Positions 26,772 through 37,500 are shown, counted from the first letter of the stretch. The stretch: 64,000 nucleotides of DNA from Colwellia sp. 1_MG-2023 (GCF_030546755.1 NZ_JAUOPE010000001.1:450617-514616), one strand, 5' to 3'. Notes: a model not told the origin generated them from the sequence alone. Translations and numbers: made by a program.

Positions 26772-26801
26772 CACATAACAAGAGGTTAAGGTGTCAAATA
26801 G
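26772..26801 (+). other. Truncated attC (first half only)
   Basis: CACATAACAAG followed by TTAAGGTGTC matches the R''-L'' half of the attC sites upstream (compare TAACAAG and TTAAGCGGGAC in site 2). No complementary second half or GCGTTA end is found downstream; GTTAGGT at 26815-26821 could serve as a shortened R', but the stem does not form. The remaining bases to 26973 hold no gene I can support. Confidence 0.45.
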
Positions 26802-26973
26802 ATACATGCCCTTTGTTAGGTTAATAGTGAATGTCCGCAAAGTCGAAATAACAGGCTATAAACCGCTTTTTCCCAAAGTCGGCATTTCGCTCTTAGCTGA
26901 TTGTCAGATGAAATCTAAACCTAATCAGTATAATGGTATGAAAAGATATGAACTGCTAAATATAAGCGGAAAG

Positions 26974-27006
26974 AAAAAGCCGATAATGAAAAATTATCGG
27001 CTTTTT
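26974..27006. terminator. Strong bidirectional terminator between the cassette region and yajQ
   Basis: A 14-base arm (26974-26987, ending CCGATAAT) pairs perfectly with 26993-27006 around loop GAAAA, with T on the plus side and A on the minus side. It serves yajQ on the minus strand and closes the cassette region on the plus strand. Confidence 0.9.
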
Positions 27007-27047
27007 ATTTAGTCATTTAACAATTTAATGTTGCTAAGCGTTTTTGA

Positions 27048-27530
27048 TTAATCTCTAAAATTATTAAACTGAAAGGATTGATCAAGATCAGACTCTTTGA
27101 CTAAGCGCATCACTGCTTGTAAATCATCACGCTTTTTACCTGTCACTCTAAGTTGCTCACCTTGAATTGACGCTTGCACTTTTAGCTTGCTGTCTTTAAT
27201 AATTTTCACTAATTTCTTGGCGATAGGTTGTTCAATACCTTCTTTAAATGAAATAGTTGCTGAACAGTTTCTACCAGAAAATTCAGGCTCACCAACAGTC
27301 ATAGCTTTGGCATCAACTTGTCGTTTGGTTAATTGCGACCTGAGCATATCAACTAATTGTTTTACTTGAAAATCCGCTTCAGCTTTCACGACAACATTAG
27401 GTTTTTTCCACTCTAAACTAGCTTCAACGCCTCTAAAGTCAAAACGGGTGCTTAACTCTCTGCTAGCATTTTCAGTTGCATTTCGAACTTCTTCTATATT
27501 AATTTCTGACACTATATCCATTGAAGGCAT
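27048..27530 (-). CDS. yajQ: YajQ family nucleotide-binding protein
   Basis: A 160-residue protein matching YajQ from end to end: start [19 protein letters not shown], the [15 protein letters not shown] motif, and the end [20 protein letters not shown]. YajQ-family proteins have two ferredoxin-like domains; some bind cyclic di-GMP or other nucleotides. Length is normal for the family. It is alone on its strand, reading toward the cassette region, and marks the return to core genome sequence. Confidence 0.95.
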   Translation of the reverse strand: MPSMDIVSEINIEEVRNATENASRELSTRFDFRGVEASLEWKKPNVVVKAEADFQVKQLVDMLRSQLTKRQVDAKAMTVGEPEFSGRNCSATISFKEGIEQPIAKKLVKIIKDSKLKVQASIQGEQLRVTGKKRDDLQAVMRLVKESDLDQSFQFNNFRD

Positions 27531-27650
27531 ATTATTCTCGCTTAACTTAACTAATTCACAAGGTTATATGAGGTTATAATAACAAAAAGTGTATCGTTGA
27601 AAAACTAATAATCCGCATGGCACCTTGCCAAATTCTCATGTTATGATCTG

Positions 27651-28010
27651 ATGATGAAAACTCAACAACGCCTTACAATCATATTGTTTGTTATCTTGAC
27701 GATAATATTACTCACCAGCGCTTTTTTTGAACCTCTATTTATTATTGAGCAAAGCTTACAAATAGATACGCTTGGCCATTTCCTAGGCTTTTATTGTCTT
27801 ACCTGGTTTTTACATAAAAACTTATCACTACCTTTAGTAAATATCTGTCTTTGTATGATTTTTTATGGCGCTGTAACAGAGTTAAGCCAACTGTATTTAG
27901 GATTTCGAAAAGGTGAAGTTAGTGATTTTGTAGCCGATGTTGTCGGCATTACACTTTATATGGCGATAGTTTGGCTTAAACGCCCGTCCCTTGAAAAAGA
28001 GCCGCGATGA
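27651..28010 (+). CDS. VanZ-like membrane protein
   Basis: A 119-residue protein with about four short helices. The pattern DTLGHFLGFYCLTWFL followed by YGAVTELSQLYLGFRKGEVSDFVADVVG is the VanZ-like signature (family motif with E..Q......R..s..D...N..G). The role of stand-alone VanZ-like proteins in Gram-negative bacteria is unknown. The ATG at 27651 is followed directly by ATG 27654; either may be used. It overlaps panE by four bases, so the two are translationally coupled. Confidence 0.75.
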   Translation: MMKTQQRLTIILFVILTIILLTSAFFEPLFIIEQSLQIDTLGHFLGFYCLTWFLHKNLSLPLVNICLCMIFYGAVTELSQLYLGFRKGEVSDFVADVVGITLYMAIVWLKRPSLEKEPR

Positions 28011-28924
28011 ATATTGTTATTATTGGCCAAGGTGCCATTGGATTATTGTGGTATTTTAAACTTAGCCAACAAGCTCACAATAACGTTAGCTTACGATGCT
28101 CTGCCAAGGTCACAAATTTACCTGAGCGCATGACATTTACAGATAGCTCACAACAAAGCCATCAACAAATAATAGCCTTTGCAAGCGATGAACATCTTCA
28201 ACAAGCTGATCTAATTATTTATTGCTTAAAAGCTTATGCCCTTGAGCAAGCACATCTGCAATATCATCCGTTGTTTAATCAAAATGCCACCATTATTTTC
28301 TCCCATAATGGACTCATAGACATTAAGTCATTTGCCTTACCACTTAAAAAAAACCAAGCGAACATTGCGATGTTAATGACGCATGGCAGTTTAAAAACCG
28401 ATCATTTTAATATTATGCATACCGGCGAAGGCCATAGTGATATTGGTTTAATCGCGGGTGATATTTCAGCAAATAAACGCAGCACATTAGTCAAGATGTT
28501 AAATGAAGCGCTACCCTCGGTAACTTGGCAACAACATATCAAAGAAAAACAATGGATTAAGCTCGCCATCAATTGTGTGATTAACCCTTTAACCGCGATA
28601 CACAATTGCGATAATGGCGTGATTGCAAACGTAAAATTTCAGCAGGAAATTCAGGCGATTTTACAAGAAGTTGTGATGATTGCACGCAAGCATGAAGTAA
28701 GCTTATCGCTACATGATTTAACCCAAACGGTTTGTAAGGTTGCACAAAATACTGCGTTAAACTGCTCTTCAATGCGTAGCGATATTCATGCCAAAAGAAA
28801 AACTGAAATTGACCATATCAACGGCTTTGTTCATCAACAAGGGGCAATACATAACATACCAACCCCACATAACACGGCACTTTGGCAACAAATAAAAAAG
28901 CTAGCATCCAAAAATAGATGCTAG
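28007..28924 (+). CDS. panE: 2-dehydropantoate 2-reductase
   Basis: A 305-residue protein of the ApbA/PanE family. The N-terminus MNIVIIGQGAIGLLWYFKL is the NADP-binding GxGxxG segment; CLKAYALEQA near residue 75 gives the catalytic-site Lys region; KLAINCVINPLTAIHNCDNG near 185 is the second-domain signature. It reduces ketopantoate to pantoate for coenzyme A synthesis. The last codons lie in a hairpin that also serves as terminator for the opposing thiI gene. Starts inside the end of the VanZ-like gene. Confidence 0.85.
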   Translation: MNIVIIGQGAIGLLWYFKLSQQAHNNVSLRCSAKVTNLPERMTFTDSSQQSHQQIIAFASDEHLQQADLIIYCLKAYALEQAHLQYHPLFNQNATIIFSHNGLIDIKSFALPLKKNQANIAMLMTHGSLKTDHFNIMHTGEGHSDIGLIAGDISANKRSTLVKMLNEALPSVTWQQHIKEKQWIKLAINCVINPLTAIHNCDNGVIANVKFQQEIQAILQEVVMIARKHEVSLSLHDLTQTVCKVAQNTALNCSSMRSDIHAKRKTEIDHINGFVHQQGAIHNIPTPHNTALWQQIKKLASKNRC

Positions 28925-28927
28925 CTT
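28891..28927 (-). terminator. Terminator of thiI, overlapping the 3' end of panE
   Basis: AGCTAGCATC and GATGCTAGCT (around 28899-28926) form an 11-base stem; reading the minus strand it is followed by six T. It sits across the last codons of panE (stop at 28924), so convergent transcripts overlap here. Confidence 0.85.
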
Positions 28928-28960
28928 CAGGGCTTTCTCTAGGTGTTGTTAAAACGTTAC

Positions 28961-30415
28961 TTATGGACGATAAACTTTCGCGTTTTTAAAGCCATTATCA
29001 ATTAAGTAAAGGGCTTGTAGTTTACTCATCACCCCTTGATCGCAATACAATAAATATTCTTTCGATTGATCTAAGTCGCCATATTGCGTGGATAACTTAT
29101 AAAAAGGTAAATGCTTTACTTCAACACCGTCTAATTCTAACGGATTTTCGTCTTCTTCTTCAGGACTACGAATATCAAGAACGACAGCATTTTTACCGAT
29201 ATTAGCGACTTCATCAACGGCATGTATTTCTTCTTCTGCTGCATCACCAATGTCGCGAATATCAAAAATTCGAGTTGCTTCTACTACTTGATCTAAAATA
29301 GAGAAATCGAAGTTTTCTTCTTCAGCTTCAATTTTCGATAAAACCGCTTTTACGGTTGGCTTTTTCGAAATAACACCACAATATTCAGGAATAGTTTTAG
29401 AGAAATCTTCAGTGCCTATTTCACGAGCGATATCAATAATATCTTGTTTATCATAAGCCGCCAAAGGACGTAAAATTAACGTTTCGGTTACGCGATCAAT
29501 AACATTTAAATTTGTTAAGGTTTGACTCGACACTTGACCTAAAGCTTCGCCGGTTACAAGTGCTTGTATACCGCGTTTTTCAGCCACTTTTGCCGCTGCA
29601 CGCATCATCATACGTTTTAATACTACGCCCATTTGACCGTTTTCAATTTTCTCTAAAATTTCGGCAACAACCGGCTCAAAATCAACAGCGAAAAACTTAA
29701 TACGGTGTGAGGCACCAAATTTATTCCATAAATAATGACTGACTTCTTTTACGCCAACTTCATGGGCAGAGCCACCTAAGTTGAAAAAACAAAAGTGCGT
29801 GCGTGCGCCTTTTTTGATCATTTGAAAACTAGAAACGGCGGAATCAAAACCACCTGACATTAACGATAAAACATCTTCTTGAGTGGCAATAGGAAAACCA
29901 CCTAAGCCTTTAAATTTATGGGTAACGATAAAAAGCTCTTGATGTTTAACCTCTAAGTTAATCGTCACTTCTGGTTTTTTTAATTTAACCTTAGCGCTCT
30001 CAACAGCTTGATTAAGACCACCACCAACATATTGCTCAATTTGTAATGAGCTAAATTCATGATCGCCATTGCGCTTGGCTCTAACACAAAAAGTTTTATG
30101 AGCGATTGTGTCGGCATGAACGGATAAAGTTTTCTCAAAAATATCATGTAAATCAGTAAATTCTGTGCGTTGCACTTCAATAAACTGAGCAACACCAGGA
30201 ATACATTGCAGCGTATCAATTAACTGTTCTCGATTTTTTTCATCAAGATTTTTGGTATTAACTTCAATACTGTCCCAGTTAATTTTTGTGGTCACTTGCT
30301 CATCAACTCGGCGTAAAACGTTCTTAATATTAGATTCTAATATTTTGGTAAAACGCTTACGTACAGGGCGACTTTTTATCGCAATTTCTGCCTGTAACTT
30401 CACAATAAACTTCAT
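28961..30415 (-). CDS. thiI: tRNA 4-thiouridine synthase with rhodanese domain
   Basis: A 484-residue protein with ThiI order: N-terminal NFLD plus THUMP (about residues 1-165), PP-loop ATP pyrophosphatase (about 175-395, with [15 protein letters not shown]) and a C-terminal rhodanese domain (about 400-484) with the reactive Cys in [17 protein letters not shown]. It adds sulfur to U8 of tRNA and supplies sulfur for thiazole in thiamine synthesis. The rhodanese-containing form is the gammaproteobacterial type. Separated from pomB by about 200 bases. Confidence 0.95.
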   Translation of the reverse strand: MKFIVKLQAEIAIKSRPVRKRFTKILESNIKNVLRRVDEQVTTKINWDSIEVNTKNLDEKNREQLIDTLQCIPGVAQFIEVQRTEFTDLHDIFEKTLSVHADTIAHKTFCVRAKRNGDHEFSSLQIEQYVGGGLNQAVESAKVKLKKPEVTINLEVKHQELFIVTHKFKGLGGFPIATQEDVLSLMSGGFDSAVSSFQMIKKGARTHFCFFNLGGSAHEVGVKEVSHYLWNKFGASHRIKFFAVDFEPVVAEILEKIENGQMGVVLKRMMMRAAAKVAEKRGIQALVTGEALGQVSSQTLTNLNVIDRVTETLILRPLAAYDKQDIIDIAREIGTEDFSKTIPEYCGVISKKPTVKAVLSKIEAEEENFDFSILDQVVEATRIFDIRDIGDAAEEEIHAVDEVANIGKNAVVLDIRSPEEEDENPLELDGVEVKHLPFYKLSTQYGDLDQSKEYLLYCDQGVMSKLQALYLIDNGFKNAKVYRP

Positions 30416-30500
30416 AAATAATACCGATGTTGATAACCAAGAAAATAATTGGCGCGCATTATACCTTATGCCTAAGCGTTATGTACAAGAATTGACGCAC

Positions 30501-30525
30501 AAAAAAAGATCTCGTAAGAGATCTT
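30501..30525 (-). terminator. Terminator of the pomAB operon
   Basis: AAGATCTC (30506-30513) pairs with GAGATCTT (30518-30525) around loop GTAA. On the minus strand it is followed by a run of T, 92 bases after the pomB stop. Confidence 0.8.
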
Positions 30526-30616
30526 CTTTAAATAGCCTAACAATTCAATTATTTACTTTGTTCTCAATTCATTTTCAAAACAGCAAAGCTATAATCTCAA
30601 CGTTCACAATCACGAA

Positions 30617-31567
30617 TTAATTATTATTATTAATCACGGAAAATGGCTCTGTCTCTTTAGGTTTACCTTGATTAATCGCAATTTCAACCCGACGATTACG
30701 ACGTCTATTTAACGCATTCGTATTAGGCACTAGTGGACGTGAATCTGCATGTCCCGCGACTAACATACGTGAATCATCAAAATCAGGAACTTTCACTAAC
30801 TCATGGGCAATAGCTACAGCACGTTTACTGGATAAATCCCAGTTTGAGGTAAATAACTCAGAACTAATCCCTTGGTTATCAGTATGACCAGAGACCATTA
30901 TTTCACCGGGCACTGTTTTTAGTAGTTCACCAATTTCACGAATAATAGGTTTAAATTTTGGTTGTAAAAATGCGGAACCTGATGGAAACGCGCCATTTTC
31001 ACGGATGCGAATGATCACTTGTTGACCTAATGATTCTAACTCAATAGCGCCATCTTGAATTTGCTGTTCCATTTGTTCAGCAATTTTTTTAACCAATTCG
31101 TTAACTTGTTCTTCTGAAGCTTGCTCAAGTTCATCTTTGGCTTTTTGCATCGCTTGCGCTGACATTTCATCTGCCGTACTTTGTGATTGCCCACCACGTT
31201 CAGTACCACGTTGTTCTTGGCGACCACCAGCAGAGGTTTCATCACCCGCTTGAAACTCTAACATTTGTTGAGTCATTTCAACAGTTTGCTGCTGAATCAC
31301 TTCGATAGGAGTTGGCTCAGGCTTACCAGGTCGAAATTCTTGCGCGATAATGCTGGTACCTTTTGGAATATCTTTTACTTCAATTTTGTTTTGCACACCA
31401 AAAGCAAACTTCATTGAACCAGCAATTTGCTTGAACTTTAAAACATCCATCTCAGAAAAAGACAATAGCAATACAAAGAAGCACATCAGCAACGACATCA
31501 AATCAGCAAAAGTACCCATCCAAGCGGGTAACCCCGGCGGTGGACATTTACATTCTTGATCAGCCAT
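30617..31567 (-). CDS. pomB: Flagellar motor stator protein PomB (MotB family)
   Basis: A 316-residue protein: one N-terminal membrane helix with the ion-binding Asp (TFADLMSLLMCFFVLLLSF, Asp22), a linker/plug region with a Gln/Glu-rich coiled stretch (about residues 90-160), and a C-terminal OmpA-like peptidoglycan-binding domain (about 180-300, MVSGHTDNQGISSELFTSNW and NRRRNRRVEIAI). With PomA it forms the stator; the Pom subtype is Na+-driven in marine relatives. PomA lies 11 bases upstream in the same operon. Confidence 0.95.
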   Translation of the reverse strand: MADQECKCPPPGLPAWMGTFADLMSLLMCFFVLLLSFSEMDVLKFKQIAGSMKFAFGVQNKIEVKDIPKGTSIIAQEFRPGKPEPTPIEVIQQQTVEMTQQMLEFQAGDETSAGGRQEQRGTERGGQSQSTADEMSAQAMQKAKDELEQASEEQVNELVKKIAEQMEQQIQDGAIELESLGQQVIIRIRENGAFPSGSAFLQPKFKPIIREIGELLKTVPGEIMVSGHTDNQGISSELFTSNWDLSSKRAVAIAHELVKVPDFDDSRMLVAGHADSRPLVPNTNALNRRRNRRVEIAINQGKPKETEPFSVINNNN

Positions 31568-31578
31568 AAATTTCTCAG

Positions 31579-32343
31579 TTACTCTTCGGTGGTATCAATT
31601 TTACGTTTACCTTCAGCTAAATAGTTTTTCAATAAGCCTTCGATAACGCGTGGATTTTGCCCATCTTGAATACCCAAAACAGCATCCAAAATAAGTTCTT
31701 GATTAAGTCTTTCTTCATCTAAACGAACTTTTAATTTATTTGCTATTGGAATCGCAATCACGTTTGCCAAGAAAGCACCGTAAAGTGTAGTTAATAGAGC
31801 AACCGCCATTGCCGGGCCAATTGCTTTCGGATCATCCATGTTAGATAACATAGCAACCAAACCGATAAGCGTACCTATCATACCCATAGCAGGCGCAACA
31901 TCCGCTAATGCCATCATCATCCCGATACCTTTTTCATGGCGTTCGGTAGTTAAATTGATATCTTTTTGTAAGGTACCACGCACCACATCGGCATCATGGC
32001 CATCCACTAACATATCTACACCTTTTTGCATAAAGGCATTAGAGATTTCAGCTTCTTCAAGCGCTAAAAAACCACCTTTACGTGCAGCGTCAGCCATTTC
32101 CACAGACTTTTCAATTAATTCATCAGGTTGTTCAATTTTAAACATGAACGCTTTGCCCATGATTTTGCCAATACCGAAAAATTGACCAAGATTATAGTTA
32201 GACAAAACAACAAATAAGGAACCACAGAAAACGATCAGAACGGATTGAGTATCCACAAACATGCTGATATCGCCACCTAAGATCATTGCCATTACAATAA
32301 AACCAATGGCGCCTAAAATTCCTAGTAGCGTAGCTAAATCCAC
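31579..32343 (-). CDS. pomA: Flagellar motor stator protein PomA (MotA family)
   Basis: A 254-residue protein with four membrane helices: MDLATLLGILGAIGFIVMAM at the start, then the large cytoplasmic loop (about 60-150) and the pair of helices around GMIGTLIGLVAMLSNMDDPKAIGPAM and LLTTLYGAFLANVIAIPIA. These are PomA signatures. It forms the ion channel of the stator with PomB. The two genes run divergently from xseB-ispA-dxs, an arrangement known in Shewanella and Vibrio relatives. About 286 bases upstream separate it from xseB and should hold both promoters. Confidence 0.95.
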   Translation of the reverse strand: MDLATLLGILGAIGFIVMAMILGGDISMFVDTQSVLIVFCGSLFVVLSNYNLGQFFGIGKIMGKAFMFKIEQPDELIEKSVEMADAARKGGFLALEEAEISNAFMQKGVDMLVDGHDADVVRGTLQKDINLTTERHEKGIGMMMALADVAPAMGMIGTLIGLVAMLSNMDDPKAIGPAMAVALLTTLYGAFLANVIAIPIANKLKVRLDEERLNQELILDAVLGIQDGQNPRVIEGLLKNYLAEGKRKIDTTEE

Positions 32344-32629
32344 ATAAGCCTCCCAAATATGTTACTAAATCCATCACCTTAAATTGATAATACCTTAAGG
32401 TTTTAAGATACGCGAATACAAATACTAACATCGGCTAAAACATAAACAACGTATTAATTATGAAGTTGGTATTTTTTTGTTATACAGTTATTATCGTCCA
32501 TATTGTCAATAACTTAACCCTAATTAGATATTATTTTTTTTATCATATAAAAATAAGCAGCATTGACCAATAAGACTAGCTGAGGTAACTTGCGCGTTAT
32601 CTAATAAAATAGTGATTAATTTTTCCCTA

Positions 32630-32875
32630 ATGGCCCGTAAAAAAATTGAAAATTTAAGCTTTGAAGATTCACTAAATGAGCTTGAACAGATTGTCCAAAA
32701 CCTTGAAAAAGGCGAATTAAGCTTAGAGGACTCTATGGCATTATTTGAAAGAGGTCTTGGCTTAAGTCAAGTGAGTCAAACAAAGCTTAAAGAGGCTGAA
32801 CAAAAAGTCCAAATATTAATGGACAATAAAGGTGTCAGCAAACTTGAAGATTTTAACTATGACGAGAATGCATAG
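32630..32875 (+). CDS. xseB: Exodeoxyribonuclease VII small subunit
   Basis: An 81-residue protein: MARKKIENLSFEDSLNELEQ, then LEKGELSLEDSMALFERG, then an amphipathic helix QTKLKEAEQKVQILMDN, matching XseB throughout. It pairs with XseA to degrade single-stranded DNA. The ATG at 32630 gives the usual length; an upstream GTG at 32612 would add six residues of no family similarity. ispA starts two bases after the stop codon, so the two are in one operon. Confidence 0.9.
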   Translation: MARKKIENLSFEDSLNELEQIVQNLEKGELSLEDSMALFERGLGLSQVSQTKLKEAEQKVQILMDNKGVSKLEDFNYDENA

Positions 32876-32877
32876 TT

Positions 32878-33768
32878 GTGGCAACGCTAACCCAACTTGA
32901 ATATTTTCAAGAAAGAACCAATCAATATTTATTAAACAAACTCGACAGCCTAACCGTAAATGATGCCAAATTGCTTGAAGCAATGCGCTATGGTTTATTG
33001 ATTGGTGGCAAACGAATGCGTCCGTATCTTGCTTATATCACGGGTAAATCGTTATCAGTCAATGAACATGATCTTGACGGCATAGCAGCCGCATTAGAAT
33101 GCATCCACGCTTATTCATTATTACATGACGATCTTCCGGCAATGGATGACGATAACCTAAGACGAGGCAAACCAACGTGTCATATCGCCTTTGATGAAGC
33201 TACGGCCATTTTAGCCGGTGATAGTTTACAAACCTTAGCCTTTGATATTTTAGCTAATCATCCGTTTTCACAAGCGGTTTCAAGCAAACGTATTAACCTT
33301 ATTCAACAGTTAGTCAAAGCAAGTGGTTATCAAGGCATGTGTGGCGGTCAAGCGCTTGACTTATCAGCAACCAATCAAACCATTTCTTTAGCACAATTAG
33401 AAACACTCCACGCTTTAAAAACGGGTGCTTTACTCGAAGCTTCAGTATTAATGGCAGCAGAATGTTCACAAGAGGTAACCGCAGAAGAAAAAGAACACTT
33501 GGCTTCTTTTGCTAAATTAATCGGCTTGGCTTATCAAGTGCGTGACGATATTATCGATATTACTTCCAGTGAAGAAGAACTCGGTAAACCTGCTGGTTCC
33601 GATATTGAAGCGAACAAAAGTACCTACCCTGCACTGCTTGGTTTACAGGGAGCACAGCAAAAAGCTGACAACTTATATCAACAAGCACTACAAGCTTTAC
33701 ATCATTTACCTTACAATACACAGAATCTATCGGAATTTGCGACTTTTATCATTCGCAGAACTAGCTAA
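32878..33768 (+). CDS. ispA: Farnesyl diphosphate synthase
   Basis: A 296-residue prenyl synthase. Both Asp-rich motifs are present: [19 protein letters not shown] (first, near residue 83) and [18 protein letters not shown] (second, near 222), with GGKRMRPYL near the start. It condenses IPP with DMAPP to farnesyl diphosphate for quinones and undecaprenyl phosphate. The start is GTG 32878, two bases after xseB. Operon partner of dxs, which provides the precursor pathway. Confidence 0.95.
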   Translation: MATLTQLEYFQERTNQYLLNKLDSLTVNDAKLLEAMRYGLLIGGKRMRPYLAYITGKSLSVNEHDLDGIAAALECIHAYSLLHDDLPAMDDDNLRRGKPTCHIAFDEATAILAGDSLQTLAFDILANHPFSQAVSSKRINLIQQLVKASGYQGMCGGQALDLSATNQTISLAQLETLHALKTGALLEASVLMAAECSQEVTAEEKEHLASFAKLIGLAYQVRDDIIDITSSEEELGKPAGSDIEANKSTYPALLGLQGAQQKADNLYQQALQALHHLPYNTQNLSEFATFIIRRTS

Positions 33769-33809
33769 GTTGCTACCAAGTACAAGTACTGTTGCTGAAA
33801 ATAATAACT

Positions 33810-35669
33810 ATGACTATAAACCTGAACGACTATCCTTTACTCTCGAAAATCAATTATCCGGCTGATTTACGTCAATTAGATCAAGCAAGCTTACCGCAAG
33901 CAAGTGAAGAATTGCGTCGTTATTTATTAAATTCTGTTAGTAATAGTAGTGGCCATTTCGCTTCAGGCTTAGGTACCATAGAACTTACCGTTGCTTTGCA
34001 TTATGTTTATAACACGCCATTTGATCATTTAATTTGGGATGTTGGTCATCAAGCTTATCCACATAAAATTCTTACTGGGCGCCGTGATCAATTATTTAGC
34101 ATCAGACAAAAAGATGGCTTACACCCTTTTCCGTGGCGCGAAGAAAGCGAATATGATGTATTAAGTGTTGGCCATTCGAGTACGTCTATTTCTGCGGCGC
34201 TTGGCTTAGCTGTCGCTGCTGAGAAAGAAGGAAAAAATCGTAAAACGGTTGCTGTTATTGGTGATGGCGCAATGACCGCAGGTATGGCGTTTGAAGCACT
34301 TAACCATGCCGGTGATATTCATAAAGATATGCTAGTAGTTCTTAATGACAATGAAATGTCGATCTCTGAAAATGTTGGCGCATTGAACAATCATTTAGCA
34401 AAAATGCTCTCAGGAAGCCTATACACTGGAATTCGTGAAGGTAGTAAGCGCATACTTAAAAACATTCCGCCCATTAAAGAACTTGCTAGTAGAGCTGAAG
34501 AGCATCTTAAAGGAATGGTCGTACCTAGTACATTTTTTGAAGAGTTAGGCTTTAACTATATTGGTCCAATTGATGGTCACGATGTCAATGGTTTAGTTGA
34601 TACCATCACCAATATGCGAAACCTTAAGGGTCCTCAGTTATTGCATATAGCCACCAAAAAAGGCAAAGGCTATCACGCTGCCGAGCAAGACCCGATTAAA
34701 TATCATGCAGTGCCTAAGTTTAACCCCGCTGACACTAGCTTGCCCGCTAGTAAGCCTAGTTTACCAACCTATTCAAAAATATTTGGTGATTGGTTATGTA
34801 AAACAGCTGAACAAGATGAAAAACTTGTCGCGATTACACCGGCGATGCGAGAAGGCTCAGGCATGGTAGAATTTAGCCAACGATTCCCTGAAAAATATTA
34901 TGATGTGGCGATTGCCGAACAGCACGCCGTTACCTTTGCCGCAGGTTTAGCCATCGGTGGACATAATGCGGTTGTCGCAATCTATTCAAGCTTTTTACAA
35001 CGTGGCTACGACCAGTTAATTCATGACGTTGCCATACAAAATTTGCCCGTTTTATTTGCCATCGACAGAGCCGGAATTGTTGGCGCAGATGGTCCTACCC
35101 ATCAAGGGGCTTTTGATCTCAGCTTTATGCGCTGCATTCCTAATATGGTGATCATGACACCAGCAAATGAACGTGAATGCCAATTAATGTTAACCAGCGG
35201 ACATAAACTTAACAGCCCTGCAGCAGTAAGATACCCTCGTGGAAATGGTACAGGTGAAACATTGCCTGACATTAATGAAACCATTGAAATAGGAAAAGGC
35301 AGAGTTATCGTTGACGGTGAAAATATTGCGATTCTAAATTTTGGCACAACGTTAGCGGAAGCCAGCAAGGCCGCAGAAGCAATTAATGCATCCGTTGTTG
35401 ATATGCGCTTTGTTAAACCGCTTGATGAAACATTGATTGATGAATTAGTCAAAAATCATACCTGTTTAGTAACCGTTGAAGATAACGCAATTGCAGGCGG
35501 CGCAGGCTCTGCGGTTAATGAATACATTTTAAGTAAAGCCTATGCCATTAAAATATTAAATATTGGTTTACCTGATACTTTTATTAAACATGGTACTCAA
35601 CAAGAAATTCATCAAGAACTTGGCTTAGACTGCACAGGTATTCTTGAAAAAATAAAGGCATTTACATAG
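33810..35669 (+). CDS. dxs: 1-deoxy-D-xylulose-5-phosphate synthase
   Basis: A 619-residue thiamine-diphosphate enzyme. Seen are the [15 protein letters not shown] motif near residue 75, the ThDP-binding [18 protein letters not shown] (about 152-170, with the GDG start and the [12 protein letters not shown] continuation), [16 protein letters not shown] (catalytic Glu near 370), and the C-terminal transketolase domain. It makes DXP from pyruvate and glyceraldehyde-3-phosphate, the first step of the MEP isoprenoid route. I start it at ATG 33810 ([20 protein letters not shown]), the start that matches family members, not the upstream TTG 33792. Confidence 0.95.
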   Translation: MTINLNDYPLLSKINYPADLRQLDQASLPQASEELRRYLLNSVSNSSGHFASGLGTIELTVALHYVYNTPFDHLIWDVGHQAYPHKILTGRRDQLFSIRQKDGLHPFPWREESEYDVLSVGHSSTSISAALGLAVAAEKEGKNRKTVAVIGDGAMTAGMAFEALNHAGDIHKDMLVVLNDNEMSISENVGALNNHLAKMLSGSLYTGIREGSKRILKNIPPIKELASRAEEHLKGMVVPSTFFEELGFNYIGPIDGHDVNGLVDTITNMRNLKGPQLLHIATKKGKGYHAAEQDPIKYHAVPKFNPADTSLPASKPSLPTYSKIFGDWLCKTAEQDEKLVAITPAMREGSGMVEFSQRFPEKYYDVAIAEQHAVTFAAGLAIGGHNAVVAIYSSFLQRGYDQLIHDVAIQNLPVLFAIDRAGIVGADGPTHQGAFDLSFMRCIPNMVIMTPANERECQLMLTSGHKLNSPAAVRYPRGNGTGETLPDINETIEIGKGRVIVDGENIAILNFGTTLAEASKAAEAINASVVDMRFVKPLDETLIDELVKNHTCLVTVEDNAIAGGAGSAVNEYILSKAYAIKILNIGLPDTFIKHGTQQEIHQELGLDCTGILEKIKAFT

Positions 35670-35958
35670 AAAACAATCTGTTGAATCGCATAAGCTAAAA
35701 AGTCTAAATACAGATTCATGGATAAACAGATCTCTGATCCATGAATCCAAAAATAGATTTTGATGGCTTATTCGCGTTTTGTCTGTTGTCAGTTTTCTGT
35801 TATCAGTAGGCCAATGCTAATCCTATCATTCCTACAAAGTGTAAGAATAAGATTCCATATCAAATAAAGGTTTTCAGTTCTGTATCCGTATTTTCGCTAG
35901 ACCTAAACCTTATCTTCACGTTATAAAAGCCATAACAGTAATCATTTGGCTCGACAAT

Positions 35959-37500
35959 ATGCACAAATTTTTTGGATTAATCTTTCTTTCACTTTTCGTT
36001 AGTAATCTTTGTTTAGCACAGGTTAATATCAATGAAAAACATACGATTAACGACCTTCATCAACAAATGAAAGCAGGTACACTTACCAGTGAGGCACTGG
36101 TTCAATTTTACCTTGCTCGTATTGATAACATTGATAAAAATAACACAAAATTAAATGCCGTTTCTCAATTAAATCAACACGCTTTAGCGCAAGCAAAATC
36201 TTTAGATGAATCATTTAAAAAGAACGGTTTTGTTGGGCCATTGCATGGTATTCCTGTGCTATTAAAAGACAATATTGACACCCTTGACGGTATGGCTAAT
36301 ACCGCAGGCTCTTATGCGTTAGCAAATAACTACCCTAAAAATAATGCATTTTTTGTCGAACAATTGAAAAAAGCAGGGGCAATAATTTTAGGAAAAACGA
36401 ATTTAAGTGAATGGGCAAACTTTCGCTCAACTTCATCTTCAAGTGGTTGGAGCGGAATACACGGTCAAACCCTCAACCCTTATGATCTAACGACTTCTCC
36501 TTGTGGCTCAAGCTCGGGCTCAGGCGTTGCCATTGCCGCAAATTTAGCAACCGTAGCGGTGGGTACAGAAACCGACGGCTCAGTAACCTGTCCTTCAGCA
36601 ATAAATGGCATAGTTGGCATTAAGCCAACATTAGGTACGGTAAGTCGTAGCGGTATTATCCCGATAGCTCATAGTCAAGACACCGCAGGCCCAATGGCTC
36701 GCACGGTAACAGATGCAGTGATACTACTTAGTGCAATGGTGGCTGAAGATAAGCAAGACTCTGATGCAATTACCTCAACCATAGATTACCTTTCACATTT
36801 AAAAAGCGATGGCTTAGCAGGCAAACGAATTGGCGTTGTTAGAAATTTAACCGGCTACCATAAAAAATTAGATGCTAAATTTGAACAAGCGATCGCAACC
36901 ATGAAGGCTCAAGGCGCTATTATTATCGATAAGACAAATTTTGAAGACATGGATAAATGGGGTGAAGCTGAGTTCACCGTTTTATTATATGAATTTAAAA
37001 ATGACTTAAATAAGTACTTAGCAACTACGGCAAAAGGTTTACCTAAATCATTGGCCGATATTATCGAATTCAATCAGCAAAATAAAAGTGATGAAATGCC
37101 ATTTTTTGATCAAGAAATCATGATAATGGCCAATGAGAAAGGGCCTTTAGCGGATAAAGATTATCAACAAGCATTATCGTCAGCAAAAGCAATGACCCAA
37201 GCCCAAGGCATAGATAGTTTAATTAAACAGCACAACTTAGATTTACTCATAGCCCCAACCACTGGGCCAGCTTGGAAGATAGACCATATCAATGGCGATC
37301 ATTATTTAGGTGCAGCTTCCAGTGCTGCGGCAATTTCAGGCTATCCGCATATTACGGTTCCAATGGGTTTTGTACACCATTTACCAGTCGGCATTTCATT
37401 TATTGGCGGTAAATTGCAAGAAGGCAAGTTGATTGAAGCAGCCTTTTCTTATGAACAAGCAACTCAACATAGAAAACCACCCTCTTTTATTCATGAATAA
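35959..37500 (+). CDS. Exported amidase (amidase signature family)
   Basis: A 513-residue protein with a signal peptide (about residues 1-20, ending CLAQ) and the amidase-signature fold. The catalytic triad is visible: Lys in HGIPVLLKDNID (near 105), and the Gly/Ser stretch PCGSSSGSGVAIAANLA followed by VGTETDGSVTCPSAING holding the cis-Ser and nucleophile Ser. It hydrolyses amides in the periplasm; the substrate is unknown. It stands alone between dxs and the riboflavin genes. In some relatives ribH, nusB, thiL and pgpA fill this place, so it may be an insertion or a rearrangement. Confidence 0.85.
   Translation: MHKFFGLIFLSLFVSNLCLAQVNINEKHTINDLHQQMKAGTLTSEALVQFYLARIDNIDKNNTKLNAVSQLNQHALAQAKSLDESFKKNGFVGPLHGIPVLLKDNIDTLDGMANTAGSYALANNYPKNNAFFVEQLKKAGAIILGKTNLSEWANFRSTSSSSGWSGIHGQTLNPYDLTTSPCGSSSGSGVAIAANLATVAVGTETDGSVTCPSAINGIVGIKPTLGTVSRSGIIPIAHSQDTAGPMARTVTDAVILLSAMVAEDKQDSDAITSTIDYLSHLKSDGLAGKRIGVVRNLTGYHKKLDAKFEQAIATMKAQGAIIIDKTNFEDMDKWGEAEFTVLLYEFKNDLNKYLATTAKGLPKSLADIIEFNQQNKSDEMPFFDQEIMIMANEKGPLADKDYQQALSSAKAMTQAQGIDSLIKQHNLDLLIAPTTGPAWKIDHINGDHYLGAASSAAAISGYPHITVPMGFVHHLPVGISFIGGKLQEGKLIEAAFSYEQATQHRKPPSFIHE

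Noticed and set aside
26791..27012. A 73-codon open frame after the HTH-2TM cassette gene
   Set aside because: Its 3' end runs through a strong terminator hairpin and it has no recognisable features; more likely scar sequence of the cassette region.
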